The notes: generated from the letters alone by a model not told the origin. Shown: positions 8,061-19,456, numbered from the stretch's first letter. The stretch is 64,000 nucleotides of DNA from Caldicellulosiruptor owensensis OL (GCF_000166335.1 NC_014657.1:860501-924500); one strand, 5' to 3'. A program made the numbers and translations.

Positions 8061-10244
8061 ATGAGAGCAAAGGCAGTTTCGAAAAAGAAGAGATATAAAA
8101 TAAAAAAAGAGGTTTTTGACAGGTTAAATGCTGAGGTGTACGGGACTTTTTTGTTATTTGTCTTTCTATTTCTTGTTTTTTCAGTTTCAACGGATAAAGT
8201 AGGAATAGTTGGCGATTTTGTCAAGAAAACCTTGTTAGGATGTTTTGGAGCAGGTGTTTTCTTAATCTTTGCTTTCATGCTCTATGTATCGCTGGATTCA
8301 ATTTTAAGAAGGGCAAGGGTGTTTGACAAAAGGGATATAATTGTATTTACCTATATACTTCTTATATTCATGATTTTTACCACCTTTATGCAAGCAAATA
8401 TAAAATCTTCTGGTTCATTTATAAAGGTTTTAAAAGACGCATACTTTGATGGTTTGAACTTCAAGGGATTTGGTGTTTTCGGCTGGGCTATTACATACCC
8501 TTTTGTATCGTTGTTTGGTTTTACAGGCACGCTCATTATTTGTTTTTCCACGCTTATAATCATGAGTATGATTGTTTTCAGCTTTTCGATAAGGGATTTT
8601 TTAAAACAGAGAAAGCTTAAAAATAACCAGCAAAATGAAAAAAGGGTAGAAAAGACTGAAGAGAATATAAAGATAAAAAGCAATGGGTTTTATAACTTCA
8701 ATTCTGATGCTGATATAGAAGAAGAAAAAAAAAGTGAAGAGGTCATTGTAAATATACCTGAAAAATCTAAGAAAAGTAATAAGGTTGTAGCCAAAAAACA
8801 AACATTACAATCAAGCAGTCAATATTTGTATCCTCCTATTGACTATCTTAAAAAACAAAATGATAACTTGCAGGTTTCGAGAAAAGATGTAAATGAAAAT
8901 ATAAGAAAGCTGGAAGAGACGTTAAAAAACTTTGGTATTGAAGCTCAGGTGACAGAAGTAAATGTTGGACCCACAATTACAAGATATGAGCTGCAACCGG
9001 GACAGGGGGTAAAGGTCAGCAGAATTGTCAATCTTTCTGATGACATTGCGCTTGCACTGGCAGCACCATCTGTTAGAATTGAGGCACCAATTCCAAACAA
9101 GTCTGCAATAGGAATAGAAATTCCAAACAGAGAACCAAAACCTGTTTATATAAGAGAGCTGATTGAAAGTCCGGATTTTTACACACTGCAGTACAAGATA
9201 CCATTTGCCATAGGTAAAGACGTTGCAGGAAGTCCTGTGATAGCAGATATAACAAAAATGCCTCACCTTTTGATTGCAGGTGCAACGGGGTCGGGGAAGA
9301 GTGTGTGTATAAATTCGCTTATAATAAGCATTCTTTACAGGTGCATACCTGATGAGGTAAAACTAATTTTAATTGACCCCAAGGTGGTTGAACTGAGTCT
9401 GTACAATGGTATACCTCATCTTTTAATACCTGTTGTAACAGATGCAAAGAAAGCTGCAAATGCTCTTGCCTGGGCAGTAGGAGAAATGACAAACCGTTAC
9501 AAACTGTTTGCTCAAGCAGGAGTAAGAGATGTTATTGGTTATAACAAGTGGTGTGATGAAAATGGACAAGAAAAACTTCCATATATTGTAATTATTATAG
9601 ATGAACTTGCCGACCTTATGATGGTATCACCTGCCGAGGTTGAAGACAGCATATGCAGGCTTGCGCAGATGGCACGGGCAGCGGGTATGCATCTTGTTGT
9701 TGCGACCCAGAGACCTTCTGTAGATGTCATCACTGGTCTTATTAAAGCAAATATTCCGTCGCGAATAGCCTTTGCTGTATCATCCCAAGTTGACTCACGA
9801 ACAATTTTAGACCAGGCGGGTGCTGAAAAGCTTTTGGGAAGAGGTGATATGCTATATCTTCCAATAGGTTTGGCAAAACCTCTGAGAGTTCAAGGTGCAT
9901 ATGTTTCTGAAAGCGAAGTTGAGAAGGTTGTGGAGTTTTTAAAACAGAACTCTAACATTGAGTACAATCAGGAAGTGATTGAAGAGATAAACAGCAAGGT
10001 TTTAGATGTTAAAGATGATAAGGCTGATGAGCTTTTGATCAAGGCTATTCAGCTTGTGGTGGAAGCGCAGAATGTTTCAACCTCGTTTTTACAAAGAAAA
10101 CTCAGAATTGGTTATTCAAGGGCGGCAAGGCTGATTGACCAGATGGAGGAAAGAGGAATAATTAGCAAGATGGATTCTACCGGCAAACGCCAGGTTTTAA
10201 TAACCAAAGAGCAGTTTGACGAGATGCTTATGAATATGGAGTGA
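8061..10244 (+). CDS. ftsK: DNA translocase FtsK/SpoIIIE
   Basis: About 727 residues. An N-terminal membrane domain with roughly four hydrophobic spans (to about residue 180) is followed by a charged linker and the motor: Walker A GATGSGKS near 407-414, Walker B IIIDELADLM near 511-520. The C-terminal winged-helix gamma domain (FLQRKLRIGYSRAARLID) reads directional DNA motifs. An in-frame TTG exists at 8004, but a TATAAT at 8016-8021 and GAAAGGA before ATG 8061 favour the later start. It pumps chromosomes through septa. Confidence 0.95.
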   Translation: MRAKAVSKKKRYKIKKEVFDRLNAEVYGTFLLFVFLFLVFSVSTDKVGIVGDFVKKTLLGCFGAGVFLIFAFMLYVSLDSILRRARVFDKRDIIVFTYILLIFMIFTTFMQANIKSSGSFIKVLKDAYFDGLNFKGFGVFGWAITYPFVSLFGFTGTLIICFSTLIIMSMIVFSFSIRDFLKQRKLKNNQQNEKRVEKTEENIKIKSNGFYNFNSDADIEEEKKSEEVIVNIPEKSKKSNKVVAKKQTLQSSSQYLYPPIDYLKKQNDNLQVSRKDVNENIRKLEETLKNFGIEAQVTEVNVGPTITRYELQPGQGVKVSRIVNLSDDIALALAAPSVRIEAPIPNKSAIGIEIPNREPKPVYIRELIESPDFYTLQYKIPFAIGKDVAGSPVIADITKMPHLLIAGATGSGKSVCINSLIISILYRCIPDEVKLILIDPKVVELSLYNGIPHLLIPVVTDAKKAANALAWAVGEMTNRYKLFAQAGVRDVIGYNKWCDENGQEKLPYIVIIIDELADLMMVSPAEVEDSICRLAQMARAAGMHLVVATQRPSVDVITGLIKANIPSRIAFAVSSQVDSRTILDQAGAEKLLGRGDMLYLPIGLAKPLRVQGAYVSESEVEKVVEFLKQNSNIEYNQEVIEEINSKVLDVKDDKADELLIKAIQLVVEAQNVSTSFLQRKLRIGYSRAARLIDQMEERGIISKMDSTGKRQVLITKEQFDEMLMNME

Positions 10245-10253
10245 GGAAATAGA

Positions 10254-12122
10254 ATGGCTTTTTTACCTATTTGCAGGGAAGACATGAAAAAGCGTGGGTG
10301 GGACGAGCTTGACTTTGTATTTGTGTGCGGAGATGCGTATGTTGACCATCCATCTTTTGGCCATGCAATAATATCACGAATAATAGAAGATTATGGTTTT
10401 AGAATTGGAATAATTCCTCAACCTGACTGGAAAGACTCAAAAAGCATAACAGTGTTGGGAAGACCGCGGATTGCTTTTTTGGTATCGGCAGGGAACCTTG
10501 ACTCCATGGTTGCACATTACACTTCATTTAAAAAACCACGGAGCGAGGATTATTATTCGCCTGGTATGAAAAGAGGAAAAAGACCAAACAGAGCAACAAT
10601 TGTTTATTGTAATTTGATAAGAAGAGAGTATGGTGATATTCCCATCATAATTGGTGGTGTAGAGGCTTCTTTGCGAAGGTTTGCTCATTATGATTACTGG
10701 TCGGATAAAGTGAGAGCCTCGATATTGATAGACAGCAGTGCTGATCTTTTGATATACGGAATGGGTGAAAAACCCTTATTTGAAATTCTACCAAGGCTCA
10801 AAAAAGGAGAGAACATAAAAGAGATAAGAGATGTTCAAGGGACGTGTTATGTAGCAAAAGATATTCAGCATCTTGAGGGAAAAGACTACATCATCATTGA
10901 CAGCTATGAAAAAGTGAAAGAAGACAAGGTGGCGTATGCCCGTGCTTTTGCTATTCAGTACAGGGAACAAAACCCGTACACAGGAAAGATAATTGTCCAG
11001 CCACATAAAAATTTATATGTGGTTCAAAATCCGCCAGCAAAGCCTTTGACAGTGGAAGAGATAGACTATGTTTATTCTCTGCCGTATGAGCGAAACTATC
11101 ATCCCATTTATGAAAAAGAAGGCGGTATAAAAGCACTGGAAGAGGTCAAGTTCAGCATTGTATCTCACAGAGGGTGCTTTGGAGGCTGTAATTTCTGTGC
11201 TCTTCACTTTCACCAAGGGAGAATTGTCCAAAAAAGAAGTCAGAAGTCCATCTTAGATGAAGTGAAAAAGCTAACAAAACTTCCCGATTTTAAAGGATAT
11301 ATTCATGATGTTGGTGGACCTACTGCAAATTTCAGAAATCCTGCATGCTTTCTGCAGCTTGAAAAAGGTGCTTGTAAAAACAGACAGTGTCTTTTTCCTC
11401 AGCCATGCAAGAATTTAGAGGTTGATCATACCGAATATTTTGAACTTTTAGATAGAATAAGAAAGATCAAAGGTGTAAAGAAAGTATTTATAAGGTCTGG
11501 GATAAGGTATGACTATCTTTTACTTGACAAAAACTACAGGGAATTTTTAGAAAAGCTTTGTATGTACTATATTTCTGGTCAGTTAAAAATAGCACCTGAA
11601 CATGTTTCTAATAATGTGTTAAAATATATGGGTAAACCTCCTAAAGAGGTGTATGAGAAATTTGTAAAAGAGTATTTTGAGGTAAATAAAAGGCTTGGTA
11701 AAAAACAGTATATCATTCCTTATCTTATGTCAGGACATCCGGGGACAACCCTTGAAGATGCAATTGAGCTTGCAGTGTTTCTAAAAAGAAATGGGTTTGT
11801 ACCAGAACAAGTTCAGGACTTTTATCCAACACCAGGAACTGTATCAACTACAATGTATTACACCGAATTAGATCCATTTACCTTAGAAAAGGTTTATGTT
11901 CCAAAGACGTTAAAAGAAAAGATGATGCAAAGAGCTCTTTTGCATTTTCACAACCCCAAAAATTATGATTTAGTATATGAGGCTTTAAAAATTGCTAATA
12001 GAGAAGATTTAATAGGATATGGTAGAGACTGCTTAATACCACCAAAATTAAAGAATGGAGGTAATAAAAGTGTCAGCAAAGATAATAGACGGAAAAAGAA
12101 TAGCTCAAGAAATAAAAAATGA
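10254..12122 (+). CDS. YgiQ family radical SAM protein (UPF0313)
   Basis: 622 residues. The radical SAM cluster motif is C308-x3-C312-x2-C315 in [10 protein letters not shown]. The family-typical N-terminus ([31 protein letters not shown]) resembles a B12-binding-like fold. A second cysteine group ([12 protein letters not shown]) lies near residue 380. Substrate is unknown for the family. It begins 9 bp after ftsK and its lysine-rich 3' end overlaps folD by about 50 bp. Confidence 0.9.
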   Translation: MAFLPICREDMKKRGWDELDFVFVCGDAYVDHPSFGHAIISRIIEDYGFRIGIIPQPDWKDSKSITVLGRPRIAFLVSAGNLDSMVAHYTSFKKPRSEDYYSPGMKRGKRPNRATIVYCNLIRREYGDIPIIIGGVEASLRRFAHYDYWSDKVRASILIDSSADLLIYGMGEKPLFEILPRLKKGENIKEIRDVQGTCYVAKDIQHLEGKDYIIIDSYEKVKEDKVAYARAFAIQYREQNPYTGKIIVQPHKNLYVVQNPPAKPLTVEEIDYVYSLPYERNYHPIYEKEGGIKALEEVKFSIVSHRGCFGGCNFCALHFHQGRIVQKRSQKSILDEVKKLTKLPDFKGYIHDVGGPTANFRNPACFLQLEKGACKNRQCLFPQPCKNLEVDHTEYFELLDRIRKIKGVKKVFIRSGIRYDYLLLDKNYREFLEKLCMYYISGQLKIAPEHVSNNVLKYMGKPPKEVYEKFVKEYFEVNKRLGKKQYIIPYLMSGHPGTTLEDAIELAVFLKRNGFVPEQVQDFYPTPGTVSTTMYYTELDPFTLEKVYVPKTLKEKMMQRALLHFHNPKNYDLVYEALKIANREDLIGYGRDCLIPPKLKNGGNKSVSKDNRRKKNSSRNKK

Positions 12123-12939
12123 AGTAAAGACTGAGGTCGAAAAACTAAAACAAAGAGGAATAGAACCAGCTTTGGCTGTTGTGATTGTGGGAGATGACCC
12201 GGCATCCAGAAGTTATGTGAATTCCAAGAAAAAAGCATGTAGCGAGGTTGGAATAAATTCTGTGGAGTTTGCTCTGAGCAAAAACACAACTCAAGAAGAG
12301 CTTGAGAGCTTAGTTGACAGACTAAACAGGGATGAGAAAATAAACGGCATATTGGTTCAGCTTCCGTTGCCAAATGGACTTGATGAGAAAAGGATTTGCA
12401 CAAAAATCCTTCCACACAAGGATGTTGACGGGTTTCATCCGCTCAATGTTGGAATGGTTGTAACTGGCATAGAGTTTGAAAGAGCAATCAAACCGTGCAC
12501 ACCATTTGGGATTATTGAGCTTTTAAAAAGAGAAAATATAGAGATAAAAGGAAAACATGCTGTTGTGATAGGAAGAAGCAATATTGTTGGGAAGCCCCTG
12601 GCTTTACTTCTTTTGAGAGAAAATGCAACAGTTACTATTTGCCATTCATATACAAAAGATTTAAAAGAGATTTGCAAACAGGCAGATATCCTTGTTGCTG
12701 CAGTTGGAAAGCCAAGGTTTGTCACATCTGATATGGTAAAAGAAGGAGCAGTTGTAATTGACGTTGGAATAAACAGGGACGATGCTACCCAGAAACTTGT
12801 TGGTGATGTTGACTTTGAAACAGTAGAAAAAGTGGCATCGTTTATTACACCTGTTCCCGGTGGTGTTGGACCAATGACAGTTGCTATGCTTATGAAAAAC
12901 ACGCTTTTTGCTACAATGCTTCAAAACAATCTGGTGTGA
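12070..12939 (+). CDS. folD: Bifunctional methylenetetrahydrofolate dehydrogenase / cyclohydrolase FolD
   Basis: About 289 residues. Interconverts methylene-, methenyl- and formyl-tetrahydrofolate. Seen: [14 protein letters not shown] (catalytic lysine region), [37 protein letters not shown] and [10 protein letters not shown], all family signatures. GTG 12070 is chosen because GGAGGT at 12057-12062 lies 7 nt upstream; 12055 is an in-frame alternative. The start lies within the ygiQ-like gene. Confidence 0.96.
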   Translation: MSAKIIDGKRIAQEIKNEVKTEVEKLKQRGIEPALAVVIVGDDPASRSYVNSKKKACSEVGINSVEFALSKNTTQEELESLVDRLNRDEKINGILVQLPLPNGLDEKRICTKILPHKDVDGFHPLNVGMVVTGIEFERAIKPCTPFGIIELLKRENIEIKGKHAVVIGRSNIVGKPLALLLLRENATVTICHSYTKDLKEICKQADILVAAVGKPRFVTSDMVKEGAVVIDVGINRDDATQKLVGDVDFETVEKVASFITPVPGGVGPMTVAMLMKNTLFATMLQNNLV

Positions 12940-12957
12940 AGAAGGAGTGCCAAGAAA

Positions 12958-14280
12958 TTGATAAAGGTTGGATTTGTCTCACTGGGGTGCAACAAAAATC
13001 TTGTTGACAGTGAAATAATGATGGGCGCATGTGTAAAGGCAGGATTTGAAATAACCTCAAATGCAAAAGATGCTGATGTGATTGTTGTAAACACATGTGG
13101 TTTTATAAACGATGCAAAACAGGAGTCCATAGACACTATATTAGATATGGCTGAGTATAAGAATAAAAAATGCAAATTTTTGATAGTGACAGGGTGTTTA
13201 ACACAGAGGTATAAAGATGAAATATTAGAGCAGATGCCAGAGATTGATGCAATACTTGGTGTGAAAGAGATGTTAAAACTACCTGAGGTAATAAAGGATT
13301 TATATGAAGGTAAGCAGAAGATAAAAGTGTTCAATGATGCATCATCGTTTGTATATTCTAGTTCAATGCCAAGGGTAATTGCCACGCCCAGTTACTATGC
13401 CTACATAAAAATTGCAGAAGGGTGTAACAACAGATGTTCTTATTGTTCCATACCCTTTATTAGAGGCAAGTATACAAGCAGACCCATTGAAGATATAGTA
13501 AAGGAAGCAAAAGAATTAGCAGAAAAAGGATACCAGGAAATTATTCTCACAGCTCAGGATACTACAAAGTATGGCATAGACCTTTATGGTAAAAAAATGT
13601 TGCCTGCATTACTTGAGGAGCTTGAAGGGATTGAAAAAATAAAATGGATAAGATTTTTGTACTCTTACCCTGAGGATTTAGACGAAAATCTTATAGATGT
13701 GGTAAAATCTTCTTCTAAAATAGTTAACTATTTTGACATTCCAATTCAGCATATAAATGATAGAATATTAAAACTCATGAACAGAAAAACAACAAAAGAA
13801 GGTATAAAAAGGCTGATAGAGAAGATAAGAAGAAGTTTTGATGAAGTAGTTATAAGAACGACAGTTTTGGTTGGATTTCCAACAGAAACTGACGAAGAGT
13901 TTGAAGAGCTTTGCAGTTTTTTAAAATGGGCTGAGTTTGACAGGCTTGGTGCTTTTATGTATTCTCAAGAGGAAGGGACACCTGCTTTCAAGCTTCCACA
14001 GGTTGATGAAGATATAAAACAGAGAAGATATGAAAAGGTTTTAAATATTCAAAGAAAAATTTCTAAGAAGCAAAACAGAAAACGAGTTGGTAAAGAATAT
14101 GAAGTGGTTATCGAAGCAAAAGACAGAAATAACTTTTACATTGGAAGGAGCCAGTTTGAAGCACCAGAGGTCGACGGAAAAGTTTTGGTGTTTTCTCAAA
14201 AGAAACTGATAGCTGGCGAGTTTGTCAAGGTAAAGGTACTTGATGCGTTTGAGTATGATTTGGTAGGAGAGATAATTTGA
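12958..14280 (+). CDS. rimO: Ribosomal protein S12 methylthiotransferase RimO
   Basis: 440-residue radical SAM methylthiotransferase. The N-terminal UPF0004 domain has SLGCNKN and VNTCGF cysteines; the radical SAM motif is C156-x3-C160-x2-C163 in EGCNNRCSYC; a C-terminal TRAM domain ends the protein. The opening VGFVSLGCNKNLVDSE favours RimO over MiaB. TTG start at 12958. It shares the A of its stop with the ATG of pgsA. Confidence 0.93.
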   Translation: MIKVGFVSLGCNKNLVDSEIMMGACVKAGFEITSNAKDADVIVVNTCGFINDAKQESIDTILDMAEYKNKKCKFLIVTGCLTQRYKDEILEQMPEIDAILGVKEMLKLPEVIKDLYEGKQKIKVFNDASSFVYSSSMPRVIATPSYYAYIKIAEGCNNRCSYCSIPFIRGKYTSRPIEDIVKEAKELAEKGYQEIILTAQDTTKYGIDLYGKKMLPALLEELEGIEKIKWIRFLYSYPEDLDENLIDVVKSSSKIVNYFDIPIQHINDRILKLMNRKTTKEGIKRLIEKIRRSFDEVVIRTTVLVGFPTETDEEFEELCSFLKWAEFDRLGAFMYSQEEGTPAFKLPQVDEDIKQRRYEKVLNIQRKISKKQNRKRVGKEYEVVIEAKDRNNFYIGRSQFEAPEVDGKVLVFSQKKLIAGEFVKVKVLDAFEYDLVGEII

Positions 14281-14828
14281 TGAATGTTGCAAATATTCTA
14301 ACAAGTGTAAGAATATTTTTAATTCCTGTGTTTATGTTTTTTTTGCTCTACAGTAGTATACCATATTCTAAGGTGATTGCAGCAGTTATATTTATAGTTG
14401 CAGCAATTACTGACAGTTTAGACGGGTATATAGCAAGAACAAGAAAAATTGTAACAAATTTCGGTAAGTTTTTAGACCCTCTTGCAGACAAATTGTTAAT
14501 AACCGCAGCACTTGTGTGCTTGGTGGAGCTGAAAAAGGTTTCTTCCTGGGTTGCCATGATTATAATTGGAAGAGAGTTTGTAGTAACTGGTCTTAGGATG
14601 GTTGCAGCAGCTGAAGGTGTGGTTATTTCTGCAAATGTGTGGGGAAAACTGAAAACAATAAGCCAGATTGTGGCAGTCGTCCTTCTTTTGCTTGACAACT
14701 ATCCTTTTGTTCTCATGGGATTTCCTTTTGATAAAATAATGTTATATATTGCAGTAATTTTAACAATTTATTCAGGTTTTGATTATATAAAGACTAACTG
14801 GAAAGTGATAGATTTTACAAAAAAGTGA
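14280..14828 (+). CDS. pgsA: CDP-diacylglycerol-glycerol-3-phosphate 3-phosphatidyltransferase
   Basis: 182-residue membrane enzyme making phosphatidylglycerophosphate. The CDP-alcohol phosphotransferase motif is present: DSLDGYIAR, then GKFLDPLADK (D-G-x2-A-R...G-x3-D-x3-D). N-terminal NILTSVRIFLIPVF and several hydrophobic spans fit. ATG 14280 overlaps the rimO stop (TGATG), so it is coupled. Confidence 0.94.
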   Translation: MNVANILTSVRIFLIPVFMFFLLYSSIPYSKVIAAVIFIVAAITDSLDGYIARTRKIVTNFGKFLDPLADKLLITAALVCLVELKKVSSWVAMIIIGREFVVTGLRMVAAAEGVVISANVWGKLKTISQIVAVVLLLLDNYPFVLMGFPFDKIMLYIAVILTIYSGFDYIKTNWKVIDFTKK

Positions 14829-14838
14829 GGAGAAATTC

Positions 14839-16074
14839 ATGATAGCCGAAGTAATAAGTGTTGGTACAGAACTGTTACTTGGGCAGATTTTAAATACAAA
14901 TAGCCAGTATCTTGCTCAGAAATTAGCTGAACTTGGTATTGATCTTTATTTTCAGACAACTGTTGGAGATAATATGGAAAGACTCAAAATGGCAATTGAT
15001 ATAGCCACAAAAAGGTCTGACATATTGGTTTTTACAGGTGGACTTGGTCCAACATCTGATGACATTACAAAAGAAGCAGTAGCAGACTATTTTGGTTTAA
15101 CGCTTGTACTGGACGAAAATGTATTAAAAAGAATTGAAAAGTTTTTCGAACGCAGGCAGGTAAAGATGCCTGAGATTAACAAAAAACAAGCATATGTTCC
15201 CGAAGGTGCAAAAGTTCTTCACAACAAAAATGGTACAGCACCTGGACTCATCATTGAAAAAGACGGCAAGATTGCAATTTTGCTTCCTGGACCTCCTTTT
15301 GAGATGCAGCCGATGTTTGAAGAAGAAGTTTTGCCTTATTTAGAGAAGTTTTCAAAACAAAAGATTTACTCAAGAGTTTTAAAGTTTGTTGGAATAGGTG
15401 AGTCTTCTATTGAAGAGGCTCTGAAGGATTTAATTCTCTCTCAGACAGATCCGACGTTGGCTCTTTATGCAAAGCCATATGAAGTTGAGCTGAGAATTAC
15501 AACAAAAAAAGAGAGTGAAGATAGTGCAAAATCACTTCTTCAATCGATGGAAGATAGAATAAGAGAACGTTTAGGAGAGTATATTTATGGTGTTGATAGG
15601 CAGCTACTGGAAGAAGTTGTGGTGAGCTTACTTGCAGAAAAGAAGTTAAAGGTTAGTGTTGCCGAGTCGTGCACGGGAGGGCTTATCTGTAACAAGCTTA
15701 CCAACATTCCAGGTGCATCCGAAGTGTTTGACAGGGGATTTATAGTATATTCAAATGAGGCTAAGATGAAACTGCTTGGTGTTCCAGAACAAGTTTTGAA
15801 AGAATATGGGGCAGTAAGTTCTCAGACAGCAAGGTATATGGCACAGGGAGCACTTTCAAATTCGCTTGCCCACATTGCTCTGTCTGTGACGGGAATTGCA
15901 GGCCCAGGCGGTGGAAGTGAAGCAAAACCTGTTGGGCTTGTATATATTGGTATTGCAACAAAAGACAATAGCGAGAGTTTTGAATTCAGGTTTTCGGGTG
16001 ACAGATTAAGGATAAAAGAGATGACTTCAAAGGCTGCCCTCAACATTTTGAGAAAAAAGATAATTGATTATTGA
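14839..16074 (+). CDS. cinA: CinA family protein (NMN deamidase / competence-damage protein)
   Basis: 411 residues in two domains: an N-terminal MoCF-like domain (ISVGTELLLGQILNTNSQY; TGGLGPTSDDIT) and a C-terminal NMN amidohydrolase domain (VAESCTGGLICNKLT; GPGGGSEAKPVG). It recycles nicotinamide mononucleotide; the link to competence is historical and comes from its position before recA, which is kept here. Length is normal. Confidence 0.94.
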   Translation: MIAEVISVGTELLLGQILNTNSQYLAQKLAELGIDLYFQTTVGDNMERLKMAIDIATKRSDILVFTGGLGPTSDDITKEAVADYFGLTLVLDENVLKRIEKFFERRQVKMPEINKKQAYVPEGAKVLHNKNGTAPGLIIEKDGKIAILLPGPPFEMQPMFEEEVLPYLEKFSKQKIYSRVLKFVGIGESSIEEALKDLILSQTDPTLALYAKPYEVELRITTKKESEDSAKSLLQSMEDRIRERLGEYIYGVDRQLLEEVVVSLLAEKKLKVSVAESCTGGLICNKLTNIPGASEVFDRGFIVYSNEAKMKLLGVPEQVLKEYGAVSSQTARYMAQGALSNSLAHIALSVTGIAGPGGGSEAKPVGLVYIGIATKDNSESFEFRFSGDRLRIKEMTSKAALNILRKKIIDY

Positions 16075-16099
16075 AAAGTTAGAGACAAAAGTATATAAT
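16071..16099 (+). promoter_or_regulatory. Sigma-A promoter for recA
   Basis: TTGAAA at 16071-16076, a 17-bp spacer, and TATAAT at 16094-16099. The -35 overlaps the cinA stop. The predicted start of transcription falls at the edge of the SOS-like box at 16105. Confidence 0.75.
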
Positions 16100-16104
16100 A
16101 ATTC

Positions 16105-16118
16105 TAAACATATGTTCG
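16105..16118 (+). promoter_or_regulatory. SOS (LexA) box-like operator before recA
   Basis: TAAACATATGTTCG matches the Gram-positive consensus CGAAC-N4-GTTCG fully in the right half and at three of five bases in the left half. Its place over the recA start of transcription fits LexA repression. The degenerate left half makes this moderate. Confidence 0.55.
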
Positions 16119-16136
16119 AAAAGATGGGGGTTAAAA

Positions 16137-17207
16137 ATGGAAAACTTAGATAAGAAAAAAGCTTTAGACAAGGTTATTATGGAAATTGAAAAGGCTTACG
16201 GGAAAGGCGCTATAATGAAGCTTGGCGAGATGGCAAAAGAAAATATTGATGTTATACCTACAGGTGCGCTCTCGTTGGACATTGCGCTTGGCGTTGGAGG
16301 AGTTCCGCGAGGCAGGATTGTAGAGATTTATGGTGCAGAGTCATCTGGGAAGACCACCATTGCGCTTCACATAATTGCAGAGGCACAGAAAATGGGTGGT
16401 GAGGCAGCATTTATTGACGCTGAGCATGCGCTTGATCCATTTTATGCCAAAAAGCTTGGTGTTGACATAAACAATCTTATTGTTTCCCAGCCAGACAGTG
16501 GCGAGCAAGCTTTGGAGATTGTGGAGGCGCTTGTTAGAAGTAATGCAATAGATGTTATTGTAATTGACTCTGTTGCAGCGCTTGTACCTCAGGCGGAAAT
16601 TGATGGTGAAATGGGAGAGGCGCATGTTGGGCTTCAAGCAAGGCTCATGTCACAGGCGCTCAGAAAGCTTGCCGGTATTACAAGTAAGACAAAGACCACA
16701 GTCATATTCATAAACCAGCTTCGTGAAAAGGTTGGTGTGATGTTTGGTAATCCTGAGACAACACCAGGTGGTAGAGCGCTTAAGTTCTATGCATCTGTCA
16801 GATTAGAGGTTAGAAAAGGTGAGATTATTAAGTCTCAAGGGCAACCAATAGGCAGCAAAGTAAAGGTTAAGGTTGTTAAGAATAAGGTTGCGCCACCGTT
16901 TAAAGAGGCTGAGTTTGATTTGATTTATGGAGAAGGAATCTCAAAAGAAGGAAATGTTTTAGATGTTGCAGTTAACATCGATGTTATTCAAAAGAGTGGG
17001 GCGTGGTATACTTACAACGGTCAGAAGATTGGTCAGGGTAGAGAAAATGCAAAACAGTTTTTGAAAGAAAATCCTGATATAATGCAAGAGATAATTGAAA
17101 AGATAAGGCAGAATGCAAACCTTGCGTTCGAAAAGATAAAGACAACAGCAGAGATTTCTGATGAGGATTTGCTGTTGAGTGGTGAAATTAATGAGGATAT
17201 TGGATAA
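16137..17207 (+). CDS. recA: Recombinase RecA
   Basis: 356-residue ATP-dependent strand-exchange protein and SOS coprotease. Walker A GAESSGKT is at residues 66-73. Also seen: [22 protein letters not shown] broken across the L1 region, [21 protein letters not shown] of the L2 region. ATG 16137 follows GATGGGGG. recX overlaps its end by about 17 bp, the usual recA-recX pairing. Confidence 0.98.
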   Translation: MENLDKKKALDKVIMEIEKAYGKGAIMKLGEMAKENIDVIPTGALSLDIALGVGGVPRGRIVEIYGAESSGKTTIALHIIAEAQKMGGEAAFIDAEHALDPFYAKKLGVDINNLIVSQPDSGEQALEIVEALVRSNAIDVIVIDSVAALVPQAEIDGEMGEAHVGLQARLMSQALRKLAGITSKTKTTVIFINQLREKVGVMFGNPETTPGGRALKFYASVRLEVRKGEIIKSQGQPIGSKVKVKVVKNKVAPPFKEAEFDLIYGEGISKEGNVLDVAVNIDVIQKSGAWYTYNGQKIGQGRENAKQFLKENPDIMQEIIEKIRQNANLAFEKIKTTAEISDEDLLLSGEINEDIG

Positions 17208-17793
17208 AAAGATAGTTGGGAACCGAGCTTTGCTTGTTTTTGACAATGGCAAAGAAGTTGAGATAGATAGAGAGGTCTATCTTGAAAGAAGATTGTATAC
17301 AAAAGATGAGGTAGACCAAAAAGAATTGGAAGAGGTTTTATTTGAAAGTGGTCTTAAAAGTGCAAAAAGGTTGCTGGTAAGCTACATTCAAAGGTATCCG
17401 CTTAAATCTGAATATGGATATTACAAATATTTGCTTTCCCGCGGGTATGATTCGGCTACTGCTTTGAAGGCGGTGGCTTATTTTGTTAATAGCGGATATA
17501 TTGATGAGCTGGAAAATGCCAAAAAGCTTGTAAATAAGTATCAAAAGAGAAAGTCAAGCTTTGAGATATTACAGCTTTTGCGGAAAAATGGGTTCAAATC
17601 ATCCACAATTTCAAAGCTAAATTTAAAGTCTGAAAATGATAAAGAAATTCTTCTAAAGCTTTTGCAAAAGAAGTTAAGGAGAGTAAATAAAGAGGATAGC
17701 AAAGAGATTTTAAAGGTTATTAAGTGGTTTGTATCAAGAGGATATGACTACAATACAGTGGTTGAAAAAATTAGAGAATTCTTAGATTATTGA
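17191..17793 (+). CDS. recX: Regulatory protein RecX
   Basis: About 200 residues, with three-helix repeats typical of Rec[34 protein letters not shown] and [13 protein letters not shown]. RecX modulates RecA filaments. ATG 17191 lies inside the recA end; an upstream GTG (17179) is in frame. Sequence conservation of this family is low, so the position after recA is an important part of the case. Confidence 0.82.
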   Translation: MRILDKKIVGNRALLVFDNGKEVEIDREVYLERRLYTKDEVDQKELEEVLFESGLKSAKRLLVSYIQRYPLKSEYGYYKYLLSRGYDSATALKAVAYFVNSGYIDELENAKKLVNKYQKRKSSFEILQLLRKNGFKSSTISKLNLKSENDKEILLKLLQKKLRRVNKEDSKEILKVIKWFVSRGYDYNTVVEKIREFLDY

Positions 17794-17806
17794 GAAGCCG
17801 CCATTG

Positions 17807-17835
17807 TTGACACTGTGTGCAAAAAGTAATAAAAT
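17807..17835 (+). promoter_or_regulatory. Sigma-A promoter for rny
   Basis: Perfect TTGACA (17807-17812), 17-bp spacer, TAAAAT (17830-17835) in the 95-bp gap between recX and rny. Confidence 0.65.
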
Positions 17836-17888
17836 TTAATTGAAGCAGTTTTTTATAATCTATCATTAACTTATTCAACACAAAGGAG

Positions 17889-19454
17889 GTGCAAAAGATT
17901 AGTGAGACATTGAAACTTGTAGTTACTATAGTAATTGCTTTGGTAGCATCAATGGTTGCCTTTTTCTTGGGCTATTTATATAGAAAGAAGATTGCTGAAA
18001 AGACCATAAAAAGTGCTGAGCAAGAAGCCCAAAGAATTGTTGAGGAGGCCAAAAAACAGGCTGAGGCATACAAAAAAGAGGCAACACTCCTTGCAAAAGA
18101 AGAGATACACAGAGCAAGGAGCGAATTCGACAGGGAAGTAAGAGAGCGAAGAGCAGAGCTTCAGAGGTTCGAAAGAAGGCTTATCCAAAAAGAAGAGATG
18201 CTTGACAAAAAGATGGCGTCTGTAGAGGAAAAAGAAGAGCAGCTCAATCAGAAGCTGAAAGATATTCAAAAACTTCAAGAGGAGATTGAACTTTTAAAAC
18301 AAAAAGAGCAGGAAGAGCTGCAAAGAATTTCTGGGCTCACTCAGGAAGAAGCAAAACAAATTATACTCAAGAGTGTTGAACAGGATGTTAAACATGATGT
18401 TGCGCTCATGATAAAAGAGCTTGAACAGCAAGCGAAAGAAGAAGCTGACAAAAAAGCCCGAGAAATTATTGCTACTGCTATCCAGCGCTATTCGTCAGAT
18501 TATGTTGCAGAAAACACTGTTTCTGTTGTGACACTCCCAAATGATGAGATGAAAGGTAGAATCATAGGTAGAGAAGGTAGAAATATTAAGACATTTGAGA
18601 CTGTTACAGGAATTGACCTTATAATTGACGACACACCCGAGGCAGTAATATTATCAGGGTTTGACCCGATAAGGCGTGAGATAGCAAAACTTACGTTAGA
18701 AAAGCTTATTTTAGATGGACGAATACATCCTGCACGAATTGAAGAAATGTACGAAAAAGCAAAACGAGAGGTTGAGAATAAAATTCGAGAAGAAGGAGAA
18801 AGAGTTGTATTTGAGCTTGGAATTCACAACTTGCATCCAGAACTCATTAAGCTCATAGGCAAACTTAAGTACAGAACAAGCTATGGTCAAAATGTTCTTG
18901 CACATTCTATTGAGGTAGCAAACATAGCAGGTATCATGGCAGCAGAGCTCGGTCTTGACCAGAGTGTTGCAAAGCGTGCAGGGCTTTTGCATGACATTGG
19001 CAAAGCAGTTGACCATGAAATGGAAGGGTCACATGCCCTGATTGGTTATGAGCTTGCTAAAAAATACAAGGAGACAAACCCGGATGTTCTTGAAGCGATT
19101 GGTGGGCATCACGGTGAGATGGAAACAAGGTCAATTTACAATGTGTTAATTCAGGCTGCTGACTCTGTTTCAGCAGCACGCCCAGGAGCTCGAAGAGAAT
19201 CTCTTGAGTCTTATATAAAAAGACTTCAAAAACTTGAAGAGATTGCGAATTCTTTTGATGGTGTTGAAAAAGCTTATGCAATCCAGGCAGGAAGAGAAAT
19301 AAGAATAATGGTAAAGCCTGACCATGTGAGTGACGATGATATTGTTATAATGGCAAGAGAAATAGTAAAGAGGATTGAAAGTGAGCTTGATTATCCAGGT
19401 CAGATAAAGGTAAATGTAATCAGAGAAGTTCGAGCAGTTGAATATGCAAAATGA
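17889..19454 (+). CDS. rny: Ribonuclease Y
   Basis: About 520-residue membrane-anchored endoribonuclease that initiates mRNA decay. An N-terminal transmembrane helix ([19 protein letters not shown]), a long charged coiled coil (about 30-185), a KH domain ([15 protein letters not shown]) and an HD domain ([12 protein letters not shown]) occur in that order. The GTG at 17889 overlaps its own AGGAGG (17884-17889); by spacing the better start is ATT at 17898, so initiation may be non-canonical. A terminator follows. Confidence 0.95.
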   Translation: MQKISETLKLVVTIVIALVASMVAFFLGYLYRKKIAEKTIKSAEQEAQRIVEEAKKQAEAYKKEATLLAKEEIHRARSEFDREVRERRAELQRFERRLIQKEEMLDKKMASVEEKEEQLNQKLKDIQKLQEEIELLKQKEQEELQRISGLTQEEAKQIILKSVEQDVKHDVALMIKELEQQAKEEADKKAREIIATAIQRYSSDYVAENTVSVVTLPNDEMKGRIIGREGRNIKTFETVTGIDLIIDDTPEAVILSGFDPIRREIAKLTLEKLILDGRIHPARIEEMYEKAKREVENKIREEGERVVFELGIHNLHPELIKLIGKLKYRTSYGQNVLAHSIEVANIAGIMAAELGLDQSVAKRAGLLHDIGKAVDHEMEGSHALIGYELAKKYKETNPDVLEAIGGHHGEMETRSIYNVLIQAADSVSAARPGARRESLESYIKRLQKLEEIANSFDGVEKAYAIQAGREIRIMVKPDHVSDDDIVIMAREIVKRIESELDYPGQIKVNVIREVRAVEYAK

Positions 19455-19456
19455 GA

